A stretch of 16,472 nucleotides of DNA. Origin: an uncultured Collinsella sp. GTDB taxonomy: Bacteria > Actinomycetota > Coriobacteriia > Coriobacteriales > Coriobacteriaceae. Numbering within the stretch: the stretch's first letter is position 1; each line of letters opens with the position of its first letter. Positions 5,984-14,271 of this stretch are shown one piece after another. The DNA lies in the NCBI GenBank assembly GCA_900547505.1, contig URGY01000016.1:1-16472 (forward strand), read 5' to 3'. A model generated the notes under the pieces. The model was given only the letters and a program-made list of their open reading frames with translations. It ran no database searches and was not told where the DNA came from. Both the position numbers and the translations under genes were made by a program.

Positions 5984-7432
5984 ATGGCAGAATCTCGTGC
6001 GGAGCGTAGGGCTCGTCGTGCTTTGGTGGAGGCGGCGGAGGGGCCGGAGGAGGAGAAATCTTCTACGAAATCCAAGTCTTCCAAAGCTGCAAAAAGCAAA
6101 TCGACCAAGAGCAGGGCTAAGGCCAAGCGTCCCGGCTCTCGTCGGAACGAGGATAAGACATCTCAGACTCGCTCCAAGCACTCGCATAAAGATCGGGTTT
6201 CGTCTGCGCGTAAGGCTGTGGACCCCAAGTCCCCCTGTTCCATCATGAAAGCTTGCGGTGGGTGTACGGCGCTCAATCGTCCTTATAAGAAGCAGCTCGC
6301 CGCCAAGCAGGCTGCTATGGAGGAGCTTTTTGCTTCGCTTTGTGAGCGTGAGGGCATTGCTGTAGATCCTATTCGCGGCATGGGTGTCACCCTGGGCGAC
6401 CCGGGCAAATATCCTGCGCCGCGTGGCTTTCGTCATAAGGCTGCCACTCCCTTTGCTCCCGGTAAGGAGGGCGCCGTCCGTTGCGGTTTCTTTGAGCGCG
6501 GCACGCACAAGATCGTTGCCGTACCCGAATGCCCCGTCGAGGCACCGGGCGCCCGTCAGATTCTCAACGGCATCGCACGCGAAGCTGAGCGGCTGCATAT
6601 TCCCGCCTTTAATGAGGACAAGCATCTTGGTTTGCTTCGCTATGCCGTCGTCCGCTGCGGTTGGCGTACCGACCAGGTCATGATCACGCTCGTGACCGCT
6701 CAGCGCGACTTGCCGCATGCGCAGGAGTTCTTCGAGGCTGTCGCCGCACTCGATCCGCATATTGTCACCGTCGCCCAAAACATCAACGGACGCCCCGGTA
6801 ACGCCATCTTGGGCGAGGAGACTCGTATCGTCTATGGCGCCGAGTGCATGCGCGACCAGCTGCTCGGTTGCGAATTCGATATCTCCCCTACCGCGTTCTA
6901 TCAGACCAATCCGCAGCAGACCGAGCTGCTCTATCAGCTCGCGATTGACGGCATGGACCCGCAGCAGGGCGACATTCTTATGGACGCTTACTGCGGCAGC
7001 GGCACCATCGGTCTGTGCGCCGCGAAGGATGCCCAGGACAGAGGCGTCGGCATTATGCTGCTCGGCGTGGAGCGCAACCCGGCGGGCGTTGCCGACGCAC
7101 GCCGCAATGCCGAGCTCAACGGCCTCACCCGCAGCGCCTGGTTTATGGCCGACGATGCGACCGATTACATCCTGGATGCCGCCGACAACAACGAACGCGT
7201 CGACGTTCTTTCCATCGACCCGCCGCGCGCCGGCTCCACGCCCGAGTTCCTCGAAGCTGCCTGCGCACTTAAGCCGCGCCGCATCACCTATATCAGCTGC
7301 AACCCCGTGACTCAAGAGCGCGACCTGCATCAGCTCCTCGACGGAGGCTATCGCCTGCTCAAGATCACGCCCGTCGACATGTTCCCTCACACCGACCACA
7401 CCGAAACCGTAGCGGTCCTCGAACGCCGCTAA
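5984..7432 (+). CDS. RNA uracil-5-methyltransferase, TrmA/RlmD (RumA) family
   Basis: This 482-residue S-adenosylmethionine-dependent enzyme makes 5-methyluridine in rRNA or tRNA. The start is ATG 5984, with GGAG seven bases upstream; the in-frame GTG at 5972 overlaps that site. The first ~80 residues are a Lys/Arg/Ser-rich, probably disordered tail, where RlmD proteins usually have a TRAM domain. Four Cys fit the family iron-sulfur cluster: Cys ~85, 91 and 94 (C-x5-CGGC) and Cys ~182 (VPECP). The SAM site is DAYCGSGTIGL (~333-343), then DPPR (~411-414). The catalytic nucleophile is Cys in SCNPVTQERD (~438), with the catalytic Glu in HTETVAVLER. The family is clear; target (23S U747/U1939-type or tRNA U54) is not resolved. 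Codon use changes inside the gene: the first ~500 bases favour T-ending codons, the rest C-ending ones. Confidence 0.93.
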   Translation: MAESRAERRARRALVEAAEGPEEEKSSTKSKSSKAAKSKSTKSRAKAKRPGSRRNEDKTSQTRSKHSHKDRVSSARKAVDPKSPCSIMKACGGCTALNRPYKKQLAAKQAAMEELFASLCEREGIAVDPIRGMGVTLGDPGKYPAPRGFRHKAATPFAPGKEGAVRCGFFERGTHKIVAVPECPVEAPGARQILNGIAREAERLHIPAFNEDKHLGLLRYAVVRCGWRTDQVMITLVTAQRDLPHAQEFFEAVAALDPHIVTVAQNINGRPGNAILGEETRIVYGAECMRDQLLGCEFDISPTAFYQTNPQQTELLYQLAIDGMDPQQGDILMDAYCGSGTIGLCAAKDAQDRGVGIMLLGVERNPAGVADARRNAELNGLTRSAWFMADDATDYILDAADNNERVDVLSIDPPRAGSTPEFLEAACALKPRRITYISCNPVTQERDLHQLLDGGYRLLKITPVDMFPHTDHTETVAVLERR

Positions 7433-7460
7433 CCAACCTCAGTAGATTTTTGGGACAAGA

Positions 7461-7490
7461 AAGGGGGCGACCCGTCTGGGCCGCCCCCTT
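7461..7490. terminator. Bidirectional terminator between the methyltransferase and PHP phosphatase genes
   Basis: A 9-bp stem (7461-7469 with 7482-7490) is extended by an inner CCC/GGG pairing. It lies between two convergent stop codons. The minus-strand tail is T-rich (TTTCTTG); the plus-strand tail is weaker. Confidence 0.75.
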
Positions 7491-7510
7491 CGCTTGGTTT
7501 ATAAATTCCG

Positions 7511-8332
7511 CTACATCCCCTTGCGCAGGTCGCACACGCCGGCTGCCGCCATCTCGCGCAGCAGCGTCTCGCGATCGCGCGTCACGATCAGATCCAACGG
7601 GAAGTGAATCTCGTCGAGCATCTTGCGAGCGTAATCGAGCCTACCAATTGCCATGCCAATGTGCGCATCGGTCGAAACGCCAATGCCCACGCCCAGCTCA
7701 GCGCAGCGCTCGGCGATCTTGCGGCATACGGCCCAATGCTCAGTGTCGACACCGTGTTCAAGACTATGGTTGTTGATCTCGATAATCTTGTGCTTGGCCT
7801 TAGCTGCCAACAGCACCTCGTCGATATCGAACGGCACGCCCGAGCGACCCGCGTGGCCCAGCATGAACACCTTGGGGTGTTCCAAGGCATTGATATACAT
7901 CTCGGTCGTCTGGGCCAGCGTCGCGCCCTCAGCAATCTGCGGATTATGCACGCTTGCAACCAAATAATCCAAATTACGCGTAACCAAATCGAACAGTGAA
8001 TGCTGACGGCTGTACGAATCGCCGGCGATATCGAGTGTGACAGGAGTGTCCTCGCCAAACAGGCTTCCGTCCAGCGAAACGATATCGGCCTCGGCACCAC
8101 GCAGCACCAGCACGCCGCTCCAAATGCGCGGCCAGATATCCTGGTTGATAAAGAACTGATAACTGCGCAGGTCATTGGGGCAAGCCGTAACCATAGAGCT
8201 CAGATGGTCGGCAGATCCGAGCACCCGCAGGCCACGCTCTGCCGCCCAGTACACATTCTCCTCAATGGTCGAATATGCATGCGCAGAGAACATCGTATGG
8301 GTATGAATGTCACAAGAAAGCAGGTAGGGCAT
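7511..8332 (-). CDS. PHP-domain phosphatase, YcdX-like
   Basis: This 273-residue cytoplasmic metal-dependent hydrolase has all nine ligands expected for the trinuclear zinc site of the YcdX group. They are His10 and His12 (DIHTHT), His18 (SAHAYST), His43 (ADH), Glu81 (RGAEADI), His129 (SVHNP), His160 (LGHAGRSG), and Asp222 and His224 (STDAH). The family acts as phosphatase on small phosphate esters; the true substrate is generally unknown, and a histidinol-phosphatase label would be over-specific because no his genes are nearby. Between Glu81 and His129 it appears ~20 residues longer than E. coli YcdX. The start at 8332 has AAGGAG 5 bases upstream. It appears to have its own promoter (8370-8375), so it is probably not cotranscribed with the aminotransferase. 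Confidence 0.9.
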   Translation of the reverse strand: MPYLLSCDIHTHTMFSAHAYSTIEENVYWAAERGLRVLGSADHLSSMVTACPNDLRSYQFFINQDIWPRIWSGVLVLRGAEADIVSLDGSLFGEDTPVTLDIAGDSYSRQHSLFDLVTRNLDYLVASVHNPQIAEGATLAQTTEMYINALEHPKVFMLGHAGRSGVPFDIDEVLLAAKAKHKIIEINNHSLEHGVDTEHWAVCRKIAERCAELGVGIGVSTDAHIGMAIGRLDYARKMLDEIHFPLDLIVTRDRETLLREMAAAGVCDLRKGM

Positions 8333-8369
8333 CAGGTCTCCTTATCTGGCACGGCCGTCGCTTATATTC

Positions 8370-8375
8370 ATTGTA
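8370..8375 (-). promoter_or_regulatory. -10 box of the PHP phosphatase gene
   Basis: TACAAT on the minus strand lies 38 bases before the start codon, giving a leader of about 30 bases. A TTACGA 17 bases upstream is a weak -35 candidate. Confidence 0.5.
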
Positions 8376-8432
8376 CGCATAGCCTTCGATAGTCGTAAAA
8401 CCACTCCATCCCAAAGACACAACGTCCATGAC

Positions 8433-8463
8433 AACGGGGTCCGGCTTAACACCAAACCCCGTT
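8433..8463 (-). terminator. Hairpin downstream of the aminotransferase gene, probable terminator
   Basis: An 8-bp stem (8433-8440 with 8456-8463) is extended inward by four pairs (two of them wobble), with a 7-base loop, 35 bases past the aminotransferase stop. There is no long T-run, only GTTGTC, so termination may be partial or factor-assisted. Confidence 0.5.
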
Positions 8464-8497
8464 TCACGTAAAACATTGTAGGCAGAGCGCTTTACTT

Positions 8498-9682
8498 TTA
8501 ACGATACTCGTCCGCCAACTGTTTCCAAGCGGGTAGCGAATTGACAATCGTTTCGTAACTCACGCAATAGCCCAGGCGGAACCAACCCGGCATACCAAAG
8601 CTGTCCGAGGGAACCGCAAGCAACTCATACTTCTTTGCGCGCTCGCAAAACGCATTCGCATCGGGCTCCAACGCCTTCACCCACAGGTAGAATGCACCAT
8701 CCGGCTCAACATAGGTGTAGCCGTACTCCGCCAGTGCATCGGTAAGCGCGGTGCGGTTGCGCGCATAGGCCTCAACGTCACTCGGTTCATCGATGCAGTC
8801 GATAATTACGCGCTGGAAGAGTGCCGGTGCGCATACAAAACCCAGCGTACGGGCAGCACCCGCAACAGCCGGCATCAGACGGGCAGCCTGCGGATTGGTG
8901 TTGGGAACCAGGATCCACCCGACGCGCTCGCCCGGTAGCGAAAGCGACTTGGAATACGAGTAACACACGATGGTGTGCTCGTAGATCGAAGGCACCCAAG
9001 GCACCTCGGCGCCATAGACAATCTCGCGATACGGCTCATCCGAGATAAGCATGATCGGGTTCTCAGGATCGCGCTTGGCATTGACCTCGCACAAAACATC
9101 GGCCAGTCGCGTCAGGGTATCGCGCGTATACACGGCACCGGTCGGGTTGTTGGGTGAGTCGATAATGACGGCAGCCGTCTTATCGGTAATCGCCTTGAGC
9201 ACGTTATCCACGCTCAGCTGGAACGTATCTTCATCGGCAAGCGCCTCGACACACGTACAGCCGGCCTTCTCAATCCACACGCGATACTCCGGGAAGTACG
9301 GGGCGATAACAATGACCTCGTCACCCGGGTTCGTAACGGCATTGAGCGTGCAGGTGAGTGAAGCCGCCGCGCCCACGGTCATAAAGACGTCCTTGCCCTC
9401 ATAGCTCGTACCGAAGCGACGGTTGAGCGACTCGGCCACGGCGGTACGGCACTGCGGCAGGCCCGGAGCGGGCGTATAACCGTGCAGCTGGTCACTCGGC
9501 AGTTCAAGCGCCTTTTTGATGGACTCCGCGACGGCAGCGGGAGCAGGAACGCTCGGGTTGCCCAGCGAGAAATCGAACACGTTTTCCGCGCCGATTTGCG
9601 CCTTGCGCTCAAGGCCATAGCTAAAAATCTCACGGATGATGGAACTCTCCGCACCGCGAGCATACATGGTTTCGTTGATCAT
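8498..9682 (-). CDS. Class I/II pyridoxal-phosphate aminotransferase
   Basis: This 394-residue cytoplasmic enzyme transfers amino groups between an amino acid and a 2-oxo acid. The fold-type I landmarks are in order: SPNNPTG (176-182), ISDEPYRE (~213-220; Asp to the PLP ring nitrogen), SYSKSLSLPGERVGW with the PLP-linking Lys at ~245, and FRLGYC with the carboxylate-binding Arg at ~369. The length is normal for aspartate-type or broad-specificity aminotransferases. The start at 9682 (MINETMYARG) is chosen because AAAGGGG lies a few bases upstream; a longer frame to 9781 would run through the promoter and a palindromic repeat. Specificity cannot be read from sequence. Its promoter region shares a motif with the amino acid importer operon, hinting at common control. 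Confidence 0.93.
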   Translation of the reverse strand: MINETMYARGAESSIIREIFSYGLERKAQIGAENVFDFSLGNPSVPAPAAVAESIKKALELPSDQLHGYTPAPGLPQCRTAVAESLNRRFGTSYEGKDVFMTVGAAASLTCTLNAVTNPGDEVIVIAPYFPEYRVWIEKAGCTCVEALADEDTFQLSVDNVLKAITDKTAAVIIDSPNNPTGAVYTRDTLTRLADVLCEVNAKRDPENPIMLISDEPYREIVYGAEVPWVPSIYEHTIVCYSYSKSLSLPGERVGWILVPNTNPQAARLMPAVAGAARTLGFVCAPALFQRVIIDCIDEPSDVEAYARNRTALTDALAEYGYTYVEPDGAFYLWVKALEPDANAFCERAKKYELLAVPSDSFGMPGWFRLGYCVSYETIVNSLPAWKQLADEYR

Positions 9683-9706
9683 CTGTTCCCCTTTCGCATA
9701 GGCGCT

Positions 9707-9731
9707 ATTGTACGCTTTAGTCGAGCAAAGC
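9707..9731 (-). promoter_or_regulatory. Promoter -10 and operator-like palindrome of the aminotransferase gene
   Basis: On the minus strand TACAAT (9707-9712) is the -10 box, 24 bases before the start codon. The near-palindrome at 9714-9731 (GCTTTAG, four central bases, GCAAAGC) lies over the spacer and -35 area. It matches the importer site 5656-5673 at 13 of 18 positions, and all five differences are transitions. No good -35 is present, so an activator or a repressor could act here. Confidence 0.55.
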
Positions 9732-9741
9732 GCCGCAGCAA

Positions 9742-9803
9742 TGTTGATTGGGGACAGACTTAAATGCGTGAAAACGCTCATTTAAGTCTGTCCCCAATCA
9801 ACA
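9742..9803. repeat. 62-bp REP-like palindrome
   Basis: Perfect 25-base inverted arms (9742-9766 and 9779-9803) surround a 12-base centre that partly pairs. The arm holds TTGGGGACAGACTTAA, a type of sequence I recall as the terminal palindrome of RAYT-associated REP elements; this is recall, not a search. It lies between the ftsH terminator and the aminotransferase promoter. Its core GACAGACTTAA resembles the arm of the larger palindrome at 5730-5876. Confidence 0.75.
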
Positions 9804-9834
9804 AAGCCTCCGCAGGTTTCCCCGCGGAGGCTTT
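9803..9834 (-). terminator. Intrinsic terminator of ftsH
   Basis: An 11-bp perfect stem (9803-9813 with 9824-9834) with a 10-base loop lies 12 bases past the ftsH stop. It ends in TTTG on the minus strand. It abuts, and shares one base with, the REP-like palindrome. Confidence 0.8.
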
Positions 9835-9845
9835 CGCCACAAAGA

Positions 9846-11984
9846 CTATTTGTCGGCGTCGGTGTCGGCACCGGCATCGACGTCACAGTCATCGCCGGCA
9901 TCATCGGAAGCTGCTTCGGCATCCTCCTGCATAGCCGCCTGTGCAAATGCCGCGGCGTCTGCCGCGAGCTCCTCCTCGCTCATGCGAGGCGAACGCCTCT
10001 TGGTCGGCATGCCGGCCGCCTTGGCATTGCGCTCCTCCTTGGCCGCCAGGATATCGCCCTCGCGCTCAAGGTAGGCATCCCACTCGTTGTCGAGCAGGGC
10101 GTTCACGGCGTCGCCTTCGACGGTCTCACGCTCAAGCAGCACCTTCGCCATCAGATCGAGCTGATCGCGGCGGGCATCCAGAATCTCGACCGCACGGCGA
10201 TGGGCTTCGCGCATGATGCGCTGAACCTCGATATCGATGCGGCGCGCCGTCTCCTCGGAGTAATCCTGGTGATCGGCGTAATCGCGACCAAGGAACACCT
10301 GATGCTGTGCCTCGCCAAACACTTGCGTGCCCAGCTCCTCGCTCATGCCCAGACGCGTAACCATCTCGCGTGCCATCTTGGTCGCGCGTTCCAGGTCGTT
10401 GCTCGCGCCCGACGTGATGTCATCGCACATGAGCTCCTCGGCAACGCGGCCGCCCAAGAACACGGCGAGCTCGTCGAGCATCTCGTTCTTGGTCTTGAGG
10501 AAGTGGTCCTCCTGTGGAAGCTGCAGCGTGTAGCCCAGGGCCTGACCGCGGCTGACGATCGAGATCTTATGAACCGGATCGGAGTGCTCCAGGATGTGGC
10601 CCACCAAAGCGTGACCGCTCTCGTGGTAGGCAATCGTGGTGCGCTCGGCCTCGGTCATCACGCGACCCTTGCGTTGCGGTCCGGCAATCACGCGCTCCAT
10701 CGACTCCTCAACCTCGTCCATCGAGATCACGGAACGATGACGACGAGCGGCCAGCAGTGCAGACTCGTTGAGCAGGTTCGCCAAATCGGCACCAGTAAAG
10801 CCAACGGTCATCTGGGCGAGCTTCTCAAACTTAACGTCCTCGTCCATCGGCTTGTTCTCAGCATGCACGCGCAAGATCTGCTCGCGGCCCTTTACGTCCG
10901 GACGGTCGACCGTGACCTGACGGTCAAAACGGCCGGGACGCAGCAGCGCCGGATCCAGAATATCGGGGCGGTTGGTGGCAGCGATCAGGATGACCGACTC
11001 GCTCTCCTCAAAACCGTCCATCTCGACCAGCAGTTGGTTAAGCGTCTGCTCGCGCTCGTCGTGGCCGCCGCCCAAGCCGGCTCCGCGCTGACGTCCCACG
11101 GCATCGATCTCATCGATGAAGATGATCGACGGGGCCTGGGACTTGGCCTCCTTAAAGAGGTCACGCACACGGCTGGCGCCGACACCCACGAACATCTCGA
11201 CAAAGTCGGAACCCGAGATGCTAAAGAACGGCACGCCCGCCTCGCCGGCAACGGCCTTGGCCAGCAACGTCTTACCGGTACCCGGAGGGCCCACCAGCAA
11301 CACGCCGCGGGGAATCTTGGCGCCCAGCTTGCGATAGCGGTCCGGATCGCTCAAAAAGTCACGGATCTCCTCGAGCTCCTCGACTGCCTCGTCCACGCCG
11401 GCAACGTCCTCGAACTTGACCTTGGGGCGCGTGGCCTCGTTGGTCTTGGCGTTGGTCTTGCCGAACTGCATGTTCCTGTTGTTGGCGCCCATCATCTGGC
11501 GCATAAAGTAGAACATGATGGCGATCAGGACGATCGTCGGAAGCACGCTCATCGCCAAGTCGCCCCAAAAATCGGGGTCATTGGTGTTGACGATGTACTT
11601 GGTATCGGGGTGCTCCGCCATGAGCTCGGCAAGTGAATCGGAGCCGACATAGGTCGAGGAAAAGCTCTTGAGCTCGCTCGTATCGCCCTTGTCCTTCTTC
11701 GTCTTCCAGTAATGACCCGCCACGCTTCCGTCTTGAACCGTATAGGTCAAATCTTCGACGCGATCCTGCTTAATGGCGTTGACCATCTCGCTCGTCGCGA
11801 GCTTGACGGTATTGCTGGAGCTGGCAAAGCCGGAGCCCATATTAAAGAAGGCATAGCCCAGAAGCGCGCAAGCCAAAATAAAATACAGCCAGCCCGTACG
11901 CGTGGGCTTCTTGCCTCCGGGCATCCCCGGGATCTTTGGGTCCCGGGGAGTCTGGGAATTGTTGTCGTTACGGTCGTCGGGCAT
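9846..11984 (-). CDS. ftsH: ATP-dependent zinc metalloprotease FtsH
   Basis: This 712-residue membrane-anchored AAA+ protease degrades misfolded membrane proteins and short-lived regulators as a hexamer. Two membrane segments are visible: [17 protein letters not shown] (~31-47) and [18 protein letters not shown] (~143-160), with an extracytoplasmic domain between them. The ATPase has Walker A GPPGTGKT (232-239), Walker B IIFIDEID (287-294), the pore motif (MFVG) and the second region of homology ending in LLRPGRFDR. The protease has zinc site HESGH (454-458) and the third ligand Asp in [11 protein letters not shown]. The N-terminus is a charged Pro/Asp/Asn tail, and the last ~30 residues are very acidic (Asp/Ala/Glu), a variable region in this family. 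Its start lies one base after the hpt stop and the GGAGG lies inside the hpt end, so it is co-translated with hpt. Confidence 0.98.
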   Translation of the reverse strand: MPDDRNDNNSQTPRDPKIPGMPGGKKPTRTGWLYFILACALLGYAFFNMGSGFASSSNTVKLATSEMVNAIKQDRVEDLTYTVQDGSVAGHYWKTKKDKGDTSELKSFSSTYVGSDSLAELMAEHPDTKYIVNTNDPDFWGDLAMSVLPTIVLIAIMFYFMRQMMGANNRNMQFGKTNAKTNEATRPKVKFEDVAGVDEAVEELEEIRDFLSDPDRYRKLGAKIPRGVLLVGPPGTGKTLLAKAVAGEAGVPFFSISGSDFVEMFVGVGASRVRDLFKEAKSQAPSIIFIDEIDAVGRQRGAGLGGGHDEREQTLNQLLVEMDGFEESESVILIAATNRPDILDPALLRPGRFDRQVTVDRPDVKGREQILRVHAENKPMDEDVKFEKLAQMTVGFTGADLANLLNESALLAARRHRSVISMDEVEESMERVIAGPQRKGRVMTEAERTTIAYHESGHALVGHILEHSDPVHKISIVSRGQALGYTLQLPQEDHFLKTKNEMLDELAVFLGGRVAEELMCDDITSGASNDLERATKMAREMVTRLGMSEELGTQVFGEAQHQVFLGRDYADHQDYSEETARRIDIEVQRIMREAHRRAVEILDARRDQLDLMAKVLLERETVEGDAVNALLDNEWDAYLEREGDILAAKEERNAKAAGMPTKRRSPRMSEEELAADAAAFAQAAMQEDAEAASDDAGDDCDVDAGADTDADK

Positions 11985-11985
11985 C

Positions 11986-12534
11986 TTACGAATAAACCTC
12001 CGGTTTCAAAATGCCCAGATACGGCAGGTTACGATAGCGCTCGGCATAGTCGAGGCCGTAGCCCACCACAAAGGCATCGGGGCAATGGGTTCCAACATAC
12101 TTGGGCGTGATGGCTGAGGTGCGGTCCTCAACGTCCTTCCACAGGAAGGCAGCGACCTCCAGCGAAGCGGGCTTGCGGCTCTCGAGGTTCTTCATCAGAT
12201 ACTTGAGGGTCAGGCCCGAGTCCAGAATGTCCTCGACGATCAGCACGTCACGACCGCGGATGTCGATATCCAGGTCTTTAATGATACGCACGATGCCCGA
12301 GGACTTCACACCGTCGCCATAGCTCGAAACAGCCATGAAATCGATGTTGGTCGGCAGCTCGATCTTGCGCATCAGGTCGCCCATAAAGACCACAGCGCCG
12401 CGCAGGACCGCAATCAGCACCAGATCCTTACCCGCGTAGTCGCGCGTAATCTGCTCGCCTAGGCGAGAGACGATACCGTCGATATCCTCCTGCGTAAACA
12501 GAACCTTCTCGATATCCGGATGTTGAGAAGCCAT
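11986..12534 (-). CDS. hpt: Hypoxanthine phosphoribosyltransferase
   Basis: This 182-residue cytoplasmic purine-salvage enzyme converts hypoxanthine (and usually guanine) with PRPP to IMP/GMP. The PRPP loop is VLIVEDILDSGLT (~97-109). Upstream, LVLIAVLRGAVVFMGDL carries the PPi-binding loop. The C-terminal FVVGYGLDYAERYRNLPYLG is the base-binding hood typical of bacterial Hpt. Start ATG 12534 follows AAAGGG by a few bases. The stop is one base from the ftsH start. With tilS upstream this is the tilS-hpt-ftsH order known from Bacillus and many Gram-positive bacteria. Confidence 0.97.
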   Translation of the reverse strand: MASQHPDIEKVLFTQEDIDGIVSRLGEQITRDYAGKDLVLIAVLRGAVVFMGDLMRKIELPTNIDFMAVSSYGDGVKSSGIVRIIKDLDIDIRGRDVLIVEDILDSGLTLKYLMKNLESRKPASLEVAAFLWKDVEDRTSAITPKYVGTHCPDAFVVGYGLDYAERYRNLPYLGILKPEVYS

Positions 12535-12590
12535 GACAACCCTTTCTTGTGCTTATCGCCCACACACCGCCGTATGGACGCGAACTTCAC

Positions 12591-12596
12591 ATTCTA
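12591..12596 (-). promoter_or_regulatory. Possible internal promoter for hpt-ftsH
   Basis: TAGAAT on the minus strand (five of six consensus bases) lies in the 147-base gap between tilS and hpt, about 57 bases before the hpt start. No -35 match is seen. The gap itself suggests that hpt-ftsH can be expressed apart from tilS. Confidence 0.35.
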
Positions 12597-12681
12597 GCAG
12601 CGCACGGGGTATATTTTCCAGCCCGTACGCCATCAGCGCGGGAATACCGTCAACGTCGCACAGAATAGCTGGCGTGGGACG

Positions 12682-14223
12682 CTATTCCGCATCGACCACG
12701 CGGAGCAGATATGCCACGCGCGTGGCGGCCGTGCACTTAAAACGCTCGTCCGCGCGAACTCCGGCGACCCATACCACGGCACCTCCCGGAGCCGTTCTCA
12801 CCACAGGAACGCCTGCGCGCTCAGAAACGGGAATACGAGCCTCGTTCAGCAGGTCTGACACTTTCTTGCTTCGGCCGTTCATCCCCAACGGGCACATCAC
12901 GTCTCCCGGCACAGGGCTATCCACCCACAGGCGCGCCAATCGCGCCTCGGCGGGAATCTCCCCGCGCGAGCCGGCTAGCATCCGCTCGCTATCGCGGTCG
13001 GCGAACCCCAGGGCCGCCGCATCCACCAAGGCCGCAACCTCTCCGGCAGCAGCAAGCTCGCGGGCACGGTGCACGATATCGCGCCCCGGCTCCACAGCCA
13101 TCGGCTCTGCTGTCAGCATACGCCCCGCCCCCAGCGGCAGACGACCGGGAACGGAGATCCAGTCGGCCACTAAGCCCTCGCGCGCCGCCGGGGCCTTGAA
13201 CGCCAGCATGCCAAACTCCACACGGGCATCAATTCCCGCAGGAAGCGTTACCGAGCCCGAGCCCGCAGCGACACAGGAGAGCACGCGCTCCACGTGCCGC
13301 ATCTCCGGTCGCGCGTCGGGATCGATGCGCTTAATCGCCAACCGCACGATACGCCGTGCAATCACAACCTCAGCGGCGGCAAGACGGCGCGCATCGAGCA
13401 CCAGTGCGCCCGCCGCTTCCTTGCGCAGGCAGCTTCGAAACGACTGTGCCGAAAGCTGGGAAAGAAAGGCGTCTTCGTCGCCCAGAATTTCGCAAGCGGC
13501 GCCAATCGTCTTACAGACGTTCGTATTGCGCTGCGCCACCACCGGCATCACCCGATGGCGCACATAGTTACGCAGGTACGAAACGTCCTCGTTGCTTTCA
13601 TCTTCCCGCCATGGCTGACCGTGCACCTGCAGATAGCTCACGAGCTCATCATGCGTGAGGTCGAGCAAGGGGCGCACCACAATGTTCCGACGGCGTGGAA
13701 TGCTTGATAGACCCGCGGGACCCGACCCTTTAATGGCATTCATCAAAAATGTTTCCGCGCGGTCCGACGAGGTATGCGCGGTACAGATACGAGCCGCCGT
13801 CCGCGGTGCGCCCGATTCGGCACAAAGTTCGCGAACATATCTCCGTGCCGCGGCATAGCGCACCTCGCGGGCCGCAGCCTCGATATTGCCCGATTCGTCA
13901 TCAAAATAGGCATGCTCAACGCACAGCGGCAAGCCGTATTGCACGCACAAATCACGTACAAAGGCCTCGTCGCCATCGGATGCCTCCCCGCGCAGATGAT
14001 GGTTCACATGCAGCACGTGCAAACGCTCGCGTGCAATGGAAGCAATGCCGCGCCCGTCCTGGATATCCAGCTTTGATGTGCAAGCCATAAGGAGCAGCGC
14101 CGTCGAGTCCGCACCGCCTGATACCATGAGCACTACGGGGGCAGCGGTCTGCCGCGTTGCCAGAACGTTCTTATCCGTCCTCGACGCGGCATGATGTCCA
14201 TAGTGCTGAGATACCGTTGGCAT
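12682..14223 (-). CDS. tilS: tRNA(Ile)-lysidine synthetase TilS
   Basis: This 513-residue cytoplasmic enzyme attaches lysine to C34 of the CAU anticodon of tRNA-Ile2, so that the tRNA reads AUA. The N-terminal PP-loop ATPase has VLMVSGGADST (motif ~35-41), then LHVLHVNHHLRGEASDGDEAFV and RPLLDLTHDEL. A linker domain follows. The C-terminal TilS domain ends in VPVVRTAPGGAVVWVAGVRA and DERFKCTAATRVAYLLRV, the usual closing block. The start at 14223 has AGGAGG 6 bases upstream. It is the first gene of the tilS-hpt-ftsH run and is divergent from the WalJ-like hydrolase, with only 48 bases between the starts. A 7-bp inverted repeat GAATAGC/GCTATTC (12663-12687) straddles its stop codon; it lacks a T-run. 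Confidence 0.96.
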   Translation of the reverse strand: MPTVSQHYGHHAASRTDKNVLATRQTAAPVVLMVSGGADSTALLLMACTSKLDIQDGRGIASIARERLHVLHVNHHLRGEASDGDEAFVRDLCVQYGLPLCVEHAYFDDESGNIEAAAREVRYAAARRYVRELCAESGAPRTAARICTAHTSSDRAETFLMNAIKGSGPAGLSSIPRRRNIVVRPLLDLTHDELVSYLQVHGQPWREDESNEDVSYLRNYVRHRVMPVVAQRNTNVCKTIGAACEILGDEDAFLSQLSAQSFRSCLRKEAAGALVLDARRLAAAEVVIARRIVRLAIKRIDPDARPEMRHVERVLSCVAAGSGSVTLPAGIDARVEFGMLAFKAPAAREGLVADWISVPGRLPLGAGRMLTAEPMAVEPGRDIVHRARELAAAGEVAALVDAAALGFADRDSERMLAGSRGEIPAEARLARLWVDSPVPGDVMCPLGMNGRSKKVSDLLNEARIPVSERAGVPVVRTAPGGAVVWVAGVRADERFKCTAATRVAYLLRVVDAE

Positions 14224-14251
14224 TCGCTTCCTCCTCTATTCGTCCGCACCC

Positions 14252-14257
14252 ATTGTA
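14252..14257 (-). promoter_or_regulatory. -10 box of tilS
   Basis: TACAAT on the minus strand lies 28 bases before the tilS start codon. There is no convincing -35. It lies inside the 48-base divergent gap, so the promoter must extend into the 5' end of the neighbouring hydrolase gene. Confidence 0.5.
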
Positions 14258-14271
14258 TCCTTTGGAATCTT

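Noticed and set aside
5978..7399. 473-codon open frame antisense to the methyltransferase
   Set aside because: It is a shadow of C-ending codon bias on the opposite strand. The sense frame has every catalytic motif; the antisense product shows no recognisable domain.
8310..8585. 91-codon minus-strand frame between the aminotransferase and the PHP phosphatase
   Set aside because: It starts inside the aminotransferase, spans a hairpin and the phosphatase promoter, and ends inside the phosphatase gene. Part of it looks protein-like, but there is no independent start signal.
10200..11636. 478-codon open frame antisense to ftsH
   Set aside because: Same cause; ftsH is unmistakable on the other strand and the antisense frame lacks a ribosome binding site or domain.
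12533..13567. 344-codon open frame antisense to tilS
   Set aside because: Low-complexity Arg/Ser/Ala/Thr composition typical of a shadow frame over a GC-rich gene.
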